Assembly: GCF_000987955.1 (NCBI RefSeq)
Contig: NZ_LAZU01000041.1
Coordinates: 1 to 58,853, forward strand
Direction: 5' to 3'
Origin: Paenibacillus sp. DMB20
GTDB lineage: Bacteria; Bacillota; Bacilli; Paenibacillales; Paenibacillaceae
Length of the DNA: 58,853 nucleotides
The notes beneath the pieces were generated by a model. That model did no database searches. It saw only the letters and a program-made list of their open reading frames with translations, and was not told the DNA's origin. The position numbers and the translations under genes were made by a program. Below, in pieces: positions 37,518 to 46,893 of the stretch (its first letter is position 1; every line of letters begins with the position of its first letter).

Positions 37518-38272
37518 TTATTTTTGTTCGGCTCGTTGTGCATCACTGAGCCGGTATTGCTTCTTACGAAACTTCCCATGAATCAATAAATGTGCAGCCA
37601 ACCCCGCGACAAGTCCCCAAAATGCGCCGCCGACGCCAAGCAAGGTCACATTTGCAGCTGTTGCTAAAAACGTAATCAATGCGGTCTCACGTCCCTTTGG
37701 CTCCGTTAAAGCATTAGCGAGACTGCTGCCAATGGTACCCAGCAATGCCAATCCTGCTAATGTAGCGATGTAGGTTGCAGGAAGAATTAAAAACAGCGCA
37801 GCCAACGTCACGCCAAAAATACCGACAATCGTGTAGAAAATGCTGTAAGCAATGCCTGCAATATAACGCTTTGACGCATCCTCATGCGCGTCTTTTCCTG
37901 TGCAAATCGCTGCTGTAATGGCTGCCACATTAAAAGCATGCGAGCCAAACGGCGCTGTAAGGAGTGAGCCCAAACCCGTTACGGTCAAAATCGGATTCGC
38001 GCTTGTCTTGAACCCGTCATTGCGTAATACGAGCATACCGGGCATGTATTGTCCTTTTAAAGTAATCATAAACAGCGGCAAGGCAAGCCCCAATAAAGCC
38101 TGTAATGAAAACTCCGGAGCGACAAATACCGGTGATGCAATGCCCAGCGACTCTTGCCGCCTGAAACACGAAAATAAATGTTCCGCCGTAGTTGACGATA
38201 ACAGAGATTAAAGCTGCGATTGTCGGTGATATAAAGTCGCGGCCACACAGCGCGGTTTGTTGATGTGTTCAT
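37518..38272 (-). pseudogene. BenE-family (benzoate/H+ symporter) transporter, internally deleted and frameshifted
   Basis: The N-terminal transmembrane pair is present (RDFISPTIAALISVIVNYGG … FIFVFQAA). It joins directly to VFVAPEFSLQALLGLALPLF and then the family core (TAPFGSHAFNVAAITAAICT, ATYIATLAGLALLGTIGSSL). About 150 residues between the early helices and PEFSL are missing compared with BenE proteins of about 390 residues. Breaks also occur near 38100 and at the start. As it stands it is not functional. Its place between yggS and pdxS makes an ancestral vitamer or aromatic-acid transport role conceivable, but that is conjecture. Confidence 0.7.
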
Positions 38273-38290
38273 ATTTTTTCTCACCCCCTT

Positions 38291-39034
38291 TCACTCGTCC
38301 TGACGCGCATTTTCGTCCCAGTAATAGTTGTCCGGCAAATAACGCTCTCCGAATACTTTTGTCCCTACCCGAATGATTGTCGCTCCTTCCTCAATGGCTA
38401 CCTTGAAATCACCGGACATGCCCATCGAGAGTACGTCCATTTCTACAAGCGGGAAGCTTCTTTCCTTAATTTGGGCTTGTATGGATTTCAAAAGCCGGAA
38501 GCAATGCCGGGTCTCCTCGTTTGTCGCATTCAGTTTGCCAATCGTCATCAGACCTTTTAGGTTTAACGTTTCGAATTGGGACAGTTGTTCTACCAACTCT
38601 AGTGCTGTTTCAGGAGAAGCCCCGAATTTGCTCTCCTCGTAGGACGTATTGATTTGCACCAAAATATCCATCGTCTTGTTCTCTTTGATGAGCTGCTGGT
38701 GCAGGGCCTGCCCCAATTTCAAACGGTCCACAGAATGAATGAGCGTCACATATTTGACGACATCCTTTACTTTATTTGTCTGCAAATGCCCGATAAAATG
38801 CCACTCCACCCGGTTATATTGCTGCATAAGCGGGAATTTGTCCCGAAGCTCCTGGGCTTTGTTTTCCCCAAACAGAACCTCCCCCGCCTGCATCGCCATT
38901 TGCAATTTTTCAAGCGTTACAGTTTTGGTTGCTAGCAATAATTTCACGTCCTCGGTTTTACGCCCCGATGTTTGGCAAGCTAATTCCATCTGCTGTCTTA
39001 CGCTTTTGAGATTCTCTTCAACTAAATTGCTCAT
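38291..39034 (-). CDS. YggS/PLPBP-family PLP homeostasis protein 1
   Basis: 247 residues, intact. PLP-binding TIM-barrel protein without known catalytic activity that buffers PLP and supplies apo-enzymes. The PLP lysine is in VKLLLATKTVTLEKLQMAMQ; the conserved motifs WHFIGHLQTNKVK and LSMGMSGDFKVAIEEGATII are both present. The ATG overlaps the serA stop (ATGA), with GGGGAGGAG upstream. It is one of two complete yggS genes in the island plus a third remnant at 44.2 kb. Confidence 0.9.
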   Translation of the reverse strand: MSNLVEENLKSVRQQMELACQTSGRKTEDVKLLLATKTVTLEKLQMAMQAGEVLFGENKAQELRDKFPLMQQYNRVEWHFIGHLQTNKVKDVVKYVTLIHSVDRLKLGQALHQQLIKENKTMDILVQINTSYEESKFGASPETALELVEQLSQFETLNLKGLMTIGKLNATNEETRHCFRLLKSIQAQIKERSFPLVEMDVLSMGMSGDFKVAIEEGATIIRVGTKVFGERYLPDNYYWDENARQDE

Positions 39035-40654
39035 GTCTCCTCCCCTCTTTCCTCACGGCCCTCGTCAAAGGAGATTTCCCGTACGCGCTTGATTTCCGGT
39101 ATCGCGAGTAAGGACTCCATCACGTTCCTTGATGTTTTTTTTATCGATTTTTAAGATCATCACTGCTGAGCCGCCAACTTCGTTTCGCCCGACTTGCATC
39201 GTGGCGATATTAATGCCGCTATCCCCAAGCAATGTTCCAACACGTCCAATGATGCCGGGCTTATCTTGCTGTGAAATCAACAAAACATGTCCTTCAGGTG
39301 GAAGCTCAACCGGATAGGGACCAATTTGGACAAGACGTCCGCCAACGCCGGGCAGTGATGTCCCTGTCACCCATCTCTCTTCGATGGTTGTCTTTAGTCG
39401 GATGGTAATCTCGCTGGACGCGTTCTCGGTGAGCAACGATTTTCGTACCGAAAGATGAATGTCGCGAAGCTTCGCCAGGTGAATGGCATTGACGATATTG
39501 ACCTGTTCCGCGCCGAGATGGCGAGAAAGTATCCCCTTAAGCACATACGGGATGAGCGGCGATGTGTCCAAATCCGCAAGTTCGCCTGCGCATTCCACCG
39601 TGACTTCTCGGATCGCGCCATCTGTCATCTGGACAAGCGATTTCCCCAGTTGTTCACATAAGGTGAACCAGGGCTGTAATTGATTGAGCAGGTCGGATGG
39701 AACGGTTGGCATATTGACTGCACTTTTAAACGGTTCTTCTCGCAGGATATGAATCACTTGTTCAGAAACATCAACAGCGACATTCTCTTGCGCTTCCAAA
39801 GTGGACGCGCCCAAGTGAGGGGTAACGATGATTTTGGGATGCCTTAGGAATGGGTGATCCGGCGCCGGAGGCTCGTGCTCAAATACATCGAAGGCGGCGC
39901 CTGCCACAATCCCTTCATCGAGTGCTTCAACAAGCGCCGACTCGTCAATAATTCCCCCGCGCGCGCAGTTGATAATCCGCATTCCCCGTTTCATGACATC
40001 GAATTGCAGCCCCGCAATCATATGATGCGTTTCATCCGTCAGCGGCGTATGCACCGTTATAAAATCAGCTGTCCGTATGATGGTATCTACGGTCGCCAGC
40101 TTGATCCCCAGTTTTCCCGCCCTTTCCTCCGATAGAAAAGGATCGTAGCCAATAACGGTCATGCCAAACGCCGTTGCGCGTTTAGCTACTTCGATCCCGA
40201 TACGGCCCAGCCCAAGTACGCCAAGCGTCTTGTTTCGCAATTCAACGCCAAGGAATGATTTGCGATCCCACTGCCCAGCAACGGTTTTGGTATAGGCTTG
40301 CGGAATATGCCGGGCGAGTGACATCATCATCGCAAAGGTATGCTCGCACGTCGTGACCGTATTGCCGTCGGGTGCATTGACCACGACAATCCCTCGGCTT
40401 GTCGCAGCATCCAGATCAATGTTGTCCACCCCAACTCCTGCCCGACCTATGACTTGCAAGCGAACGCCTGCCTCTATGATGCGCTTAGTCACTTTCGTTT
40501 GAGAACGGACGAGCAGCGCATCATAGGAATGAATGACAGAAATGAGCTCCTCTTCGCTCAGCTCCGTTATTTTGGCGACCTCCACATCTTCAGCATGCGT
40601 CAACTGCTGCAATCCAAAATCACTTATTGGATCTGATACCAGAACTTTAAACAT
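39031..40654 (-). pseudogene. serA: D-3-phosphoglycerate dehydrogenase, frameshifted only at its last 30 codons
   Basis: First enzyme of serine synthesis. The NAD loop is TLGVLGLGRIGIEVAKRA, catalytic Arg in INCARGGIIDESALV, Glu in FEHEPPAPD and His in IVTPHLGAST. The intervening domain and C-terminal ACT domain (VLLISQQDKPGIIGRVGTLL) are present. A run of eight A near 39140 shifts the last codons. With one base removed the end becomes SLLAIPEIKRVREISF and stops at 39031, overlapping the yggS start. About 541 residues. It heads a serA-yggS-benE'-pdxS-argD' operon under the MocR-type operator. Confidence 0.9.
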
Positions 40655-40743
40655 GATCTTCCCTCCCTCTCTATGCGAAGACTGTACGATAATGAATGCG
40701 GGCTTGTAGTCTGTATACCCAGGTGTTTGAGAAACACAACGTC

Positions 40744-40808
40744 AGTTTATCAAAGTATGGTTTGTTTCTATATATCCAAAAACGATGTATTTGAGCAATC
40801 CATAAAAA
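40744..40808. promoter_or_regulatory. MocR-type operator and extended -10 promoter upstream of serA
   Basis: TTTATCAAAGTATGGTTTGT, then TATATCCAAAAACGATG and TATTTGAGCAATCCATAAA. On the minus strand TGATAAACT is the extended -10. Further downstream CTATGCGAAGACTGTACG also matches the folB upstream region. Confidence 0.75.
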
Positions 40809-40845
40809 CCGCAAGAATCGCCAGGATTCCTGCGGTCTATTTTTG
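40806..40845 (-). terminator. Terminator of malY
   Basis: On the minus strand ACCGCAGGAATCC…GATTCTTGCGGTTTTTATG follows the malY stop and ends at the serA operator, insulating the two operons. Confidence 0.75.
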
Positions 40846-42033
40846 TTATGAACGGATTGCGTTCTCCTCCTGAATCGCTCCGGCAAACTTATCCAGCGCC
40901 TTCAGCAGCAAAGCGCGCGGACATGCCAGATTCACGCGCAAGTAACCGGCTCCTTGTTCGCCGAATACGGAGCCTTCGACGAAGGCGACGCCCGCCTTGT
41001 CGAACATGAGCCGTTTCAGCTCCGCAGGCTTGTCCGAGATCGCTGTACAGTCCAGCCATACCATATACGTTCCTTCCGGCGACATCGCTTTCACCTGCGG
41101 CAAATGCTCCGTCACGTAGGCGAGCAACGCATCGCGATTGCCCTCCAAATAGACGAGCAGTTGGTCCAGCCATTCGTCACCGTGCGTATAGCTTGCCTCG
41201 GTCGCGGTCAGGCCGAAGTACGACTCCATATGAATGGACAGCGTTTTGAGCGCCGTATTGTATTGGCGGCGAATATCCGCATTCGGGATGACGACGGCTG
41301 CCGCCTGCAAGCCCGCGAGATTGAACGTTTTGCTCGGCGCAATGCAGGTAATGGAGTGCTGCGCGCACGCCTCGGACAAAGCGGCGTACGGCACGTGCTT
41401 ATGCCCGGAGAAGACGAGATCGTGATGAATTTCGTCCGCGACGACAAGCAATCCGTGCTTTGTGCAAATTTCCGCCACCCGCTCCAACTCCTCGCGCGTC
41501 CACACGCGTCCGCCCGGATTGTGCGGCGTACACAGCAGTAGCACTTTCGCCCCGGCCGCGGCCTGCTTTTCAAGCAGCTCGAAATTCATCTCGTATCGGC
41601 CGTCCCGAAGGATTAGCGAATTGTTCACGATCTCCCGCCCATTCATTCGAATGACATCGTAGAACGGATAATAAACCGGCGATTGCAAAATAATGCCGTC
41701 TCCCGGCTGCGTGAACGTCTGCACCGCCAGACTCAGGGCAGGCACGACTCCTCGGCTGGATGAAAGCCAGTCTTGCTCGATTCTCCATCCATGGCGTCGC
41801 GACAGCCATCCGACAATCGCATCGTAATAGCTTTGCGGTCGCATCGTATACCCGTAAATGCCATGCTCCGCTCGATGTTTAATTGCCTCTACGACTTCCT
41901 TCGGGGGTTCGAAATCCATGTCCGCTATCCACAAAGGCAAAATATCGGAGCGCCCGAACAGCTTCTCGGATTGATCCCACTTGTAGGAGGCTGTCCCCGT
42001 CCGGTCGATGTGTTTGTCGAAATCGTATTTCAT
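40846..42033 (-). CDS. MalY/PatB-type cystathionine beta-lyase (C-S lyase)
   Basis: 395 residues, intact; GC-richer than neighbours. PLP enzyme that cleaves cystathionine or related thioethers to a thiol, pyruvate and ammonia. The N-terminus YDFDKHIDRTGTASYKWDQS … LPLWIADMDFEPP is diagnostic. The PLP lysine is in ITCIAPSKTFNLAGLQAAAV, and the C-terminal Arg region is YLRVNLACPRALL. The ribosome binding site GGAGG lies seven bases upstream of the ATG. It follows the deleted metB by 21 bases, an arrangement that fits a transsulfuration pair. Confidence 0.9.
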   Translation of the reverse strand: MKYDFDKHIDRTGTASYKWDQSEKLFGRSDILPLWIADMDFEPPKEVVEAIKHRAEHGIYGYTMRPQSYYDAIVGWLSRRHGWRIEQDWLSSSRGVVPALSLAVQTFTQPGDGIILQSPVYYPFYDVIRMNGREIVNNSLILRDGRYEMNFELLEKQAAAGAKVLLLCTPHNPGGRVWTREELERVAEICTKHGLLVVADEIHHDLVFSGHKHVPYAALSEACAQHSITCIAPSKTFNLAGLQAAAVVIPNADIRRQYNTALKTLSIHMESYFGLTATEASYTHGDEWLDQLLVYLEGNRDALLAYVTEHLPQVKAMSPEGTYMVWLDCTAISDKPAELKRLMFDKAGVAFVEGSVFGEQGAGYLRVNLACPRALLLKALDKFAGAIQEENAIRS

Positions 42034-42053
42034 GAGTTTTCCTCCGATCCGTT

Positions 42054-42636
42054 TTATCCGCTGATTTCCTGTTCCGCAGCCTCGATCGCTTGCCGCAGAT
42101 CCTCCAAAATATCGTCCGCATGCTCGAGCCCGACGGAAAACCGCAGCAGCCGGTCATCCATGCCGACCGCGCGGTGAATTTCTTCCGGAATGTCTGCGTG
42201 CGTCTGCACCGCCAAATGGGATCGTAGGCGTCTCAATCAGCATGGCCTTCGTATTCAGCTTGCGGTGCGATTCCAGCGCATCCAGATCTTTCGTATCGAT
42301 ATAGGTCGCCGTCACGTCGAATCCGGACAGCACTTGCTCCAGCAGACGTTAGGTTCCCCCGTACAGATCGAGCGACACGAGCAAATGATCTCCGGTACTG
42401 AACAAGGAGAAGACGATCTGCAGCGCGGCCATGCCCGAGCTAGTCGTAAAGCCTGCGTCCCCGCTTTCCAGATCGGCGCGTGTCGGGCTTTTCGATCGGG
42501 GTAATCGAAGCCTGTGCTCTGCCCAAGGCGGGGATGTTGAAATGCGGTGGACGGATAGATCGGAAAGCTTACCGCTCCGGTCTGAGGATCGTTCTGCGAT
42601 CCGATTTGGGCTAAGCGATCTTTCCATTTTCATCAT
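42054..42636 (-). pseudogene. Cystathionine gamma-synthase/lyase family, internally deleted and frameshifted
   Basis: The N-terminal part (MKMERSLAQIGSQNDPQTGA, YPSTAFQHP, GFTTSSGMAALQIVFSLFST, then GDHLLVSLDLYGGT) is a Cys/Met-metabolism PLP enzyme up to about residue 160. It then jumps to the very C-terminus (DIPEEIHRAVGMDDRLLRFS … VGLEHADDILEDL). The central part with the PLP lysine is absent and the frame shifts several times. The ATG overlaps the yggS2 stop (TGATGA). Probably metB or metC-like originally. Confidence 0.75.
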
Positions 42637-43328
42637 GATTCGTGTGCCTCCTTTCCAACTAATACCGATCCAAGCCTCAACCAGGTAGCCCCTTCTTCGA
42701 TCGCAACTTCGAAATCATTGGACATCCCCATGGAAAGATGTTCCACAGGATAGGAAAAAATATCTCTTATATTAAGTTCATCGCGTAACCGTTTCAATTC
42801 TCTAAAAACCGGTCTAGTCGCTTCAGCATCGAGCTCGTACGGGGCCATCGTCATCAACCCCACGACTCGAATCTGTTTCATCCGTGAAACTTCCTGCGCA
42901 AATGAAAATAAAGCTTCCGGAGAAAGTCCTTGTTTACTCTCCTCCCCCGAAACGTTAACCTGAATAAAACAATTTACGACGATATTCAAATCAGCGGCCT
43001 TCTTCTCTATTTCTTTCATCAAGGATAAGCGATCTAATGAATGTATATACTCAAATTTACCGATAACATCTTTTACTTTATTGGTTTGCAAATGACCGAT
43101 AAAATGCCACGTTCCTCGTGGATGGAAGGCCTCCCATTTAGATTGAGCTTCTTGCGTACGGCTTTCGCCGACATGGCCTATACCAGACAACAATACTTGC
43201 TCCACGGTTTCCATCGTCGTATATTTCGTCACAGCTATGATCTGGATCTCCTCTTCGCTTCTGCCGCATCGCCCGCAAGCTTCGCGGATGCGATGTTCGA
43301 CCGTGGACAGACGATCTTGCAAATTCAT
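42633..43328 (-). CDS. YggS/PLPBP-family PLP homeostasis protein 2
   Basis: 231 residues, intact and close to the standard length. PLP lysine in IQIIAVTKYTTMETVEQVLL; WHFIGHLQTNKVK and LSMGMSNDFEVAIEEGATWL as in the first copy. Identity with copy 1 is limited outside the motifs, so it is an old paralogue rather than a recent duplication. GAGGAG lies seven bases from the ATG. It is coupled to metB' by overlap and follows hemL' by 13 bases. Two PLP carriers in one locus is unusual. Confidence 0.9.
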   Translation of the reverse strand: MNLQDRLSTVEHRIREACGRCGRSEEEIQIIAVTKYTTMETVEQVLLSGIGHVGESRTQEAQSKWEAFHPRGTWHFIGHLQTNKVKDVIGKFEYIHSLDRLSLMKEIEKKAADLNIVVNCFIQVNVSGEESKQGLSPEALFSFAQEVSRMKQIRVVGLMTMAPYELDAEATRPVFRELKRLRDELNIRDIFSYPVEHLSMGMSNDFEVAIEEGATWLRLGSVLVGKEAHES

Positions 43329-43341
43329 TGGATCACTCCTC

Positions 43342-44146
43342 TTATCTTACGGGTTGCTTGTCCCTCTCAAAATTTCCGATTGCAAAGCCAAAAGCGGCGT
43401 TCGTTCTGTCGTCACTATTTTTGTCCATTTCGCGAAAGGAGGCTTCGGCCGCCTCAAGCGTGTCGTCGATATCCTGCTCCGTATGGGCCGTCGTCAGAAA
43501 CCAAGCTTCGTATTTCGACGGTGCCAGATTGACGTTGCGATCGAGCATATGCCGAAAAAAAGCGGCAAATGCTTCGCCGTCCGTGTCCTGCGCCTCATCA
43601 TAATTGGTGACTTCCTGCGCGATGCTGAACGGCACACCTGCACTATCCGGCATCCCCAGTGTGGAAGGCCCAGATCCCGCCGCAACGAGCACAAGATCCG
43701 AATGGCCGTGGTAGCAGCCAGCAAATTTGATGATTTTAATCCTGCCCGTATAAGCGCGTGCGATGCGGATCGTCGTCATGACCGATTCGGTGCCGGAATT
43801 GACGAAACGGACCTTTTCCATGGAAGGGATGGCTTCTTTGAGCATACATGCCATTTTTATTTCGAGCTCGGTAGGTGTGCCGTATAGCAAGCCGTTTTCA
43901 GCGACGCGCGTGATCGCCGCTGTGATGTGAGGGTGGGCATGTCCAGTAATGATCGGGCCAAAGGCCGCCAAATAATCGATGTAGCGGTTGCCGTCTTCAT
44001 CCCAGAAGTAAGCGCCTCTGGCCCTCTTCATAAATACGGGCGCTCCGCCGCCTACCGCCTTAAATGAACGAGACGGGCTGTTGACGCCCCCGACGGATAT
44101 GCTGAAGTGCTTCCCGGTAAAGCTGTTCAGAACGAGTACGATTCAT
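43342..44146 (-). pseudogene. Second glutamate-1-semialdehyde aminomutase, internally deleted
   Basis: Starts MNRTRSEQLYREALQHI and, after a frame slip near 44095, VGGVNSPSRSFKAVGGGAPV as in HemL. The first 160 residues are good (RFVNSGTESVMTTIRIARAY, YHGHSDLVLVAAGSGPSTLG). After DSAGVPFSIAQEV it jumps to the C-terminal domain (DTDGEAFAAFFRHMLDRNVN, then LAPSKYEAWFLTTAHTEQDI). About 180 residues with the PLP lysine are missing. The C-terminus has an extra tail after the normal HemL end. It is not functional. The intact hemL at 28.1 kb shows what is lost. Confidence 0.8.
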
Positions 44147-44164
44147 TATGGATTCAATTCTTCA

Positions 44165-44251
44165 TTACAAAATACGCGCCATTAACGACGTGAATAAACG
44201 AAGTTTCATGGATGGATGTTCGGCCAGGGACAGACGACATTGCAGATTCAT
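44165..44251 (-). pseudogene. 5' remnant of a third yggS copy
   Basis: MNLQCRLSLAEHP matches the start of yggS2 (MNLQDRLSTVEHR). The nucleotide match covers about 45 bases (TTCG-CC-GGACAGACGAT… TTCATTG). It then runs into unrelated sequence and stops. It sits between the MOSC gene and hemL', so a yggS copy was once also here. Confidence 0.55.
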
Positions 44252-44255
44252 TGCC

Positions 44256-44940
44256 TTACGTGTTGCCTGTAAGTCTTTCTCGAGAATCCGTCTCGGTTCC
44301 CGCCAAACGTTTTAGAAACGTATTTCTCCAATTCAAGGACAATTCTTCCACTTCGAGGATTTGTCTGATGCCCTCGATATTATCCTTCTCTCGGTGCATA
44401 ATCCGATTGGCAAATGAAACTGAAATTTCCTTAGGATGACGATGAAGAAGCGATAGTCCGTCGTCTTTAGAGACAACCCCCTCTGCCAGAACGCGGAAGT
44501 AAAATCCCGTATAGCCCGTTTGTTGTACCTTCAAGAGCATATCCGGTACACCGTGCCTGATCGTCAACTTGTAACAAGGTTGTCTCGGCTGACTAACTTG
44601 AACGATTGCTTTACCAAGCTCAAAAAACGTCCCCAATGCAGACATCAGTTTCCAACAAGCCTTTTATCGTTAAATTTTCCCCTAAGGCCCCATACTCTAA
44701 CGGTCTTTTCAATTCATTTTCCCAAAATGGATAGTGTTCGTAAGGATAGACGCATACAGCCTTCTCCCTGCCTCCATGATGAACGAGATCACCCTGCCCA
44801 TCCCCTTCAAAGTTTAGATAAGATAAATGCAAAGCTTCGTCTGTAGCCGTTTTGAATATTCCTGTGGACACATCTTTCTGTTGAAATTGGACCTGCTTGG
44901 GCATGCCCACATTTAATGAAAGAATTTCAATAGATGCCAT
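44256..44940 (-). pseudogene. MOSC-domain protein (YiiM-like), one frameshift
   Basis: The ATG at 44940 follows GAGGTGA. The beta-barrel MOSC domain is clear: DLVHHGGREKAVCVYPYEHY, EYGALGENLTIKGLLETDVC, then GKAIVQVSQPRQPCYKL with the conserved Cys. A run of six T near 44635 breaks the frame. The YiiM-type helical C-terminus (SLLHRHPKEISVSFANRIMH) follows. About 228 residues. MOSC domains bind sulfur- or molybdopterin-type substrates and occur fused to PLP sulfurases in molybdenum-cofactor sulfurases, so a link to the PLP genes around it is plausible. Confidence 0.75.
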
Positions 44941-44988
44941 TTGAATCACCTCACTCAAAGATTTGGATCAATAAGTTTGCTGTTGCGA

Positions 44989-45290
44989 CTATATACCACG
45001 TTCTTGTATTCGTTTACGACGAATCTCAACAGCAAGCCCTGAAAAATGAATTGCAACCGGAGGGTTCTCTTGGTCACACGAATCGTAACCTCACTGATCC
45101 TGGAGTACGAATCCAGAAGGGTGGATGCAATGTTTTCGGCCAAAGCTTCTACCAAGGCAACTGGTGGACCCTCGACTACTTTTTTAATCACCTCATACAA
45201 ATCGGCATAATTTATTGTCAACTCCAAACCATCCGCCACCCCTGCGGGAGACGAATCAAGATATAAAACTACATCGATCGTCCACTATGC
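44989..45290 (-). pseudogene. folB: Dihydroneopterin-aldolase-like protein, truncated and frameshifted
   Basis: The core reads DGLELTINYADLYEVIKKVV and EGPPVALVEALAENIASTLL, matching FolB/FolX (TVNYADVYELIK). The C-terminus after a frame shift is ENPPVAIHFSGLAVEIRRKR, ending at 44989. About 30 N-terminal residues are missing: the frame begins VVLYLDSSPAGVADG next to the operator region, with no ribosome binding site. If real, it links folate synthesis to glyA. It is first in the operon that runs to malY. Confidence 0.6.
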
Positions 45291-45330
45291 GAAAACTGTA
45301 CGGCATTGCATAGAAGAAGAACACTATGCT

Positions 45331-45392
45331 AGTATATCAATAGGTGGATTGGTTACATACATCCAAAAGTTATGTATTCGAGCAATCCAAAA
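45331..45392. promoter_or_regulatory. MocR-type operator and extended -10 promoter, folB/mocR2
   Basis: AGTATATCAATAGGTGGATT, then CATCCAAAAGTTATGTATTC and GAGCAATCCAAAAA. On the minus strand TGATATACT is identical to the glyA extended -10. The sequence CTATGCGAAAACTGTACG at 45283-45302 matches the serA leader. Confidence 0.75.
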
Positions 45393-45432
45393 AGGGCGCT
45401 AATTTCACTTCATTCCATACGGGGGGATCAAA

Positions 45433-46851
45433 TTGCTGAAAGTAAACCGGGACGATAAAAGACCCCTATGGCAGCAATTGCTCGATCAAGCCATCGATCA
45501 TATTAACAATGGTGTCTGGAAACCAGGGCAGCTCTTGACGCCCACTCGAGAGCTCGCCCAGCAGTTGGGAGTGTCCCGCTCCACCATCCAAATTGTGTAT
45601 GATGAACTGCTAACCCGTGGTTATACGGTAACATCAGGACGCGGGGGGACACGCGTTAATGATTGGATTCAGATCACTGACAAATGTGCTCCCTCACTTG
45701 ATCCGCCACAGCTTCCTGAACTGCCTTTGCTGGTCGAACAGTCGCAACACTGGTTTAGAAGTAAGGATAATCAGGAATCGGTCATTGATTTTAGTCCCTA
45801 TCAACCTTTTGTAGATACGCAGTTGTTAAAAGCGTGGCGCAAATCGTATTTGAATGCCTCTTCCCAATTCAATGTTTCTTCCTGGTTTTACGGGGATGCT
45901 TATGGTTTTGAGCCGTTACGCCGACAAATCCAACGATATTTATCGCTAGAACGCGGGATTCATGTGCAAACGGATCAAATCTTGCTAACATCCGGGGCCC
46001 AGCACAGTATTGATCTCATCGCACAAGCACTTTTGACCAAAGGAGATATCGTAACCGTCGAGGACCCAGGCTATCCGGTTGCTTGGATGACGATGAAATA
46101 CCGGCAAATGAAGGTTACTCCAGTTCCTGTTGATGAGCACGGCCTTGTCATAGAGAAGGTGCCCGCTGACGCGAAGCTCATACTTGTGACCCCTGCTCAT
46201 CAGTGTGCCGTAGGTGTAATGTTATCAGAACCACGCAGGCAACAGCTTTTGCATAGAGCCGCTCAGCAACGTGCATGGATTGTCGAGGATGATTATGACA
46301 GTGAATTCCGGTACCGTGGAGATCCGATGCTCACTTTATTTAGCCAACTTCCACAAAATTGTCTCTATTTAATGAGTTTCTCGAAATTGACCATGCCGGG
46401 CATTCGCATATCCGCTATTGTCGGCCCTGCCGAAGCCATTGCACAACTGGCTCGCGTGCAAGCATTCACCTATCGCCACCTCCCGATCATGGAACAAGTG
46501 GCACTAGCACATTTTATCGAGCATGGGTATTTTATGCGCCATATGCGACGAGCCAGAAATATTTATAGACGTCGTCATGAAGTCATGCAAAAGGCGATTA
46601 CAGCCAGTGGTCTCGGAAACAAGTTCACGTTGCAAGGGATTGAAACCGGCTTGCATGTACTACTGGAAGCGGATGAATCGTTTGACGAGGATACGATGAC
46701 CCTTCGGGCGCTTCAGGGCGGAGTTCGGGTACACCAGCTTCATTCCTATTGTTTGGAGAGTAGACGCAAAGGGTGGGTATTGGGCTTTGCCAAGGTAGAC
46801 GAAAGGCTTATCGTGGAAGGCATGTATCGACTTGCTGAAACGGTCTTGTAG
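45433..46851 (+). CDS. MocR/PdxR-like regulator 2
   Basis: 472 residues from a TTG at 45433 preceded by GGGGGG (LLKVNRDDKRPLWQQLLD). Same architecture as regulator 1: GntR winged helix (TRELAQQLGVSRSTIQIVYD), linker, then an aminotransferase-like domain with the PLP lysine in LYLMSFSKLTMPGIRISAIV. The two proteins are very similar along their length, including a HQCAVGVMLSEPRRQQLLHR-type segment, and each diverges from a PLP-linked operon. Duplication probably included the operator, since the same motif precedes both. It could compete with or cross-regulate regulator 1. Confidence 0.85.
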   Translation: MLKVNRDDKRPLWQQLLDQAIDHINNGVWKPGQLLTPTRELAQQLGVSRSTIQIVYDELLTRGYTVTSGRGGTRVNDWIQITDKCAPSLDPPQLPELPLLVEQSQHWFRSKDNQESVIDFSPYQPFVDTQLLKAWRKSYLNASSQFNVSSWFYGDAYGFEPLRRQIQRYLSLERGIHVQTDQILLTSGAQHSIDLIAQALLTKGDIVTVEDPGYPVAWMTMKYRQMKVTPVPVDEHGLVIEKVPADAKLILVTPAHQCAVGVMLSEPRRQQLLHRAAQQRAWIVEDDYDSEFRYRGDPMLTLFSQLPQNCLYLMSFSKLTMPGIRISAIVGPAEAIAQLARVQAFTYRHLPIMEQVALAHFIEHGYFMRHMRRARNIYRRRHEVMQKAITASGLGNKFTLQGIETGLHVLLEADESFDEDTMTLRALQGGVRVHQLHSYCLESRRKGWVLGFAKVDERLIVEGMYRLAETVL

Positions 46852-46893
46852 CATGCTCTGGATATAACACATCATCCTGTGATGTAACAGGTT

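Noticed and set aside
37518..38272. BenE-like protein as a working vitamin B6 transporter
   Set aside because: About 150 internal residues are missing and the frame is broken; position beside pdxS alone cannot support a function.
40889..41809. Long open frames overlapping malY on both strands
   Set aside because: They are by-products of the GC-rich malY coding sequence; malY itself has full family motifs.
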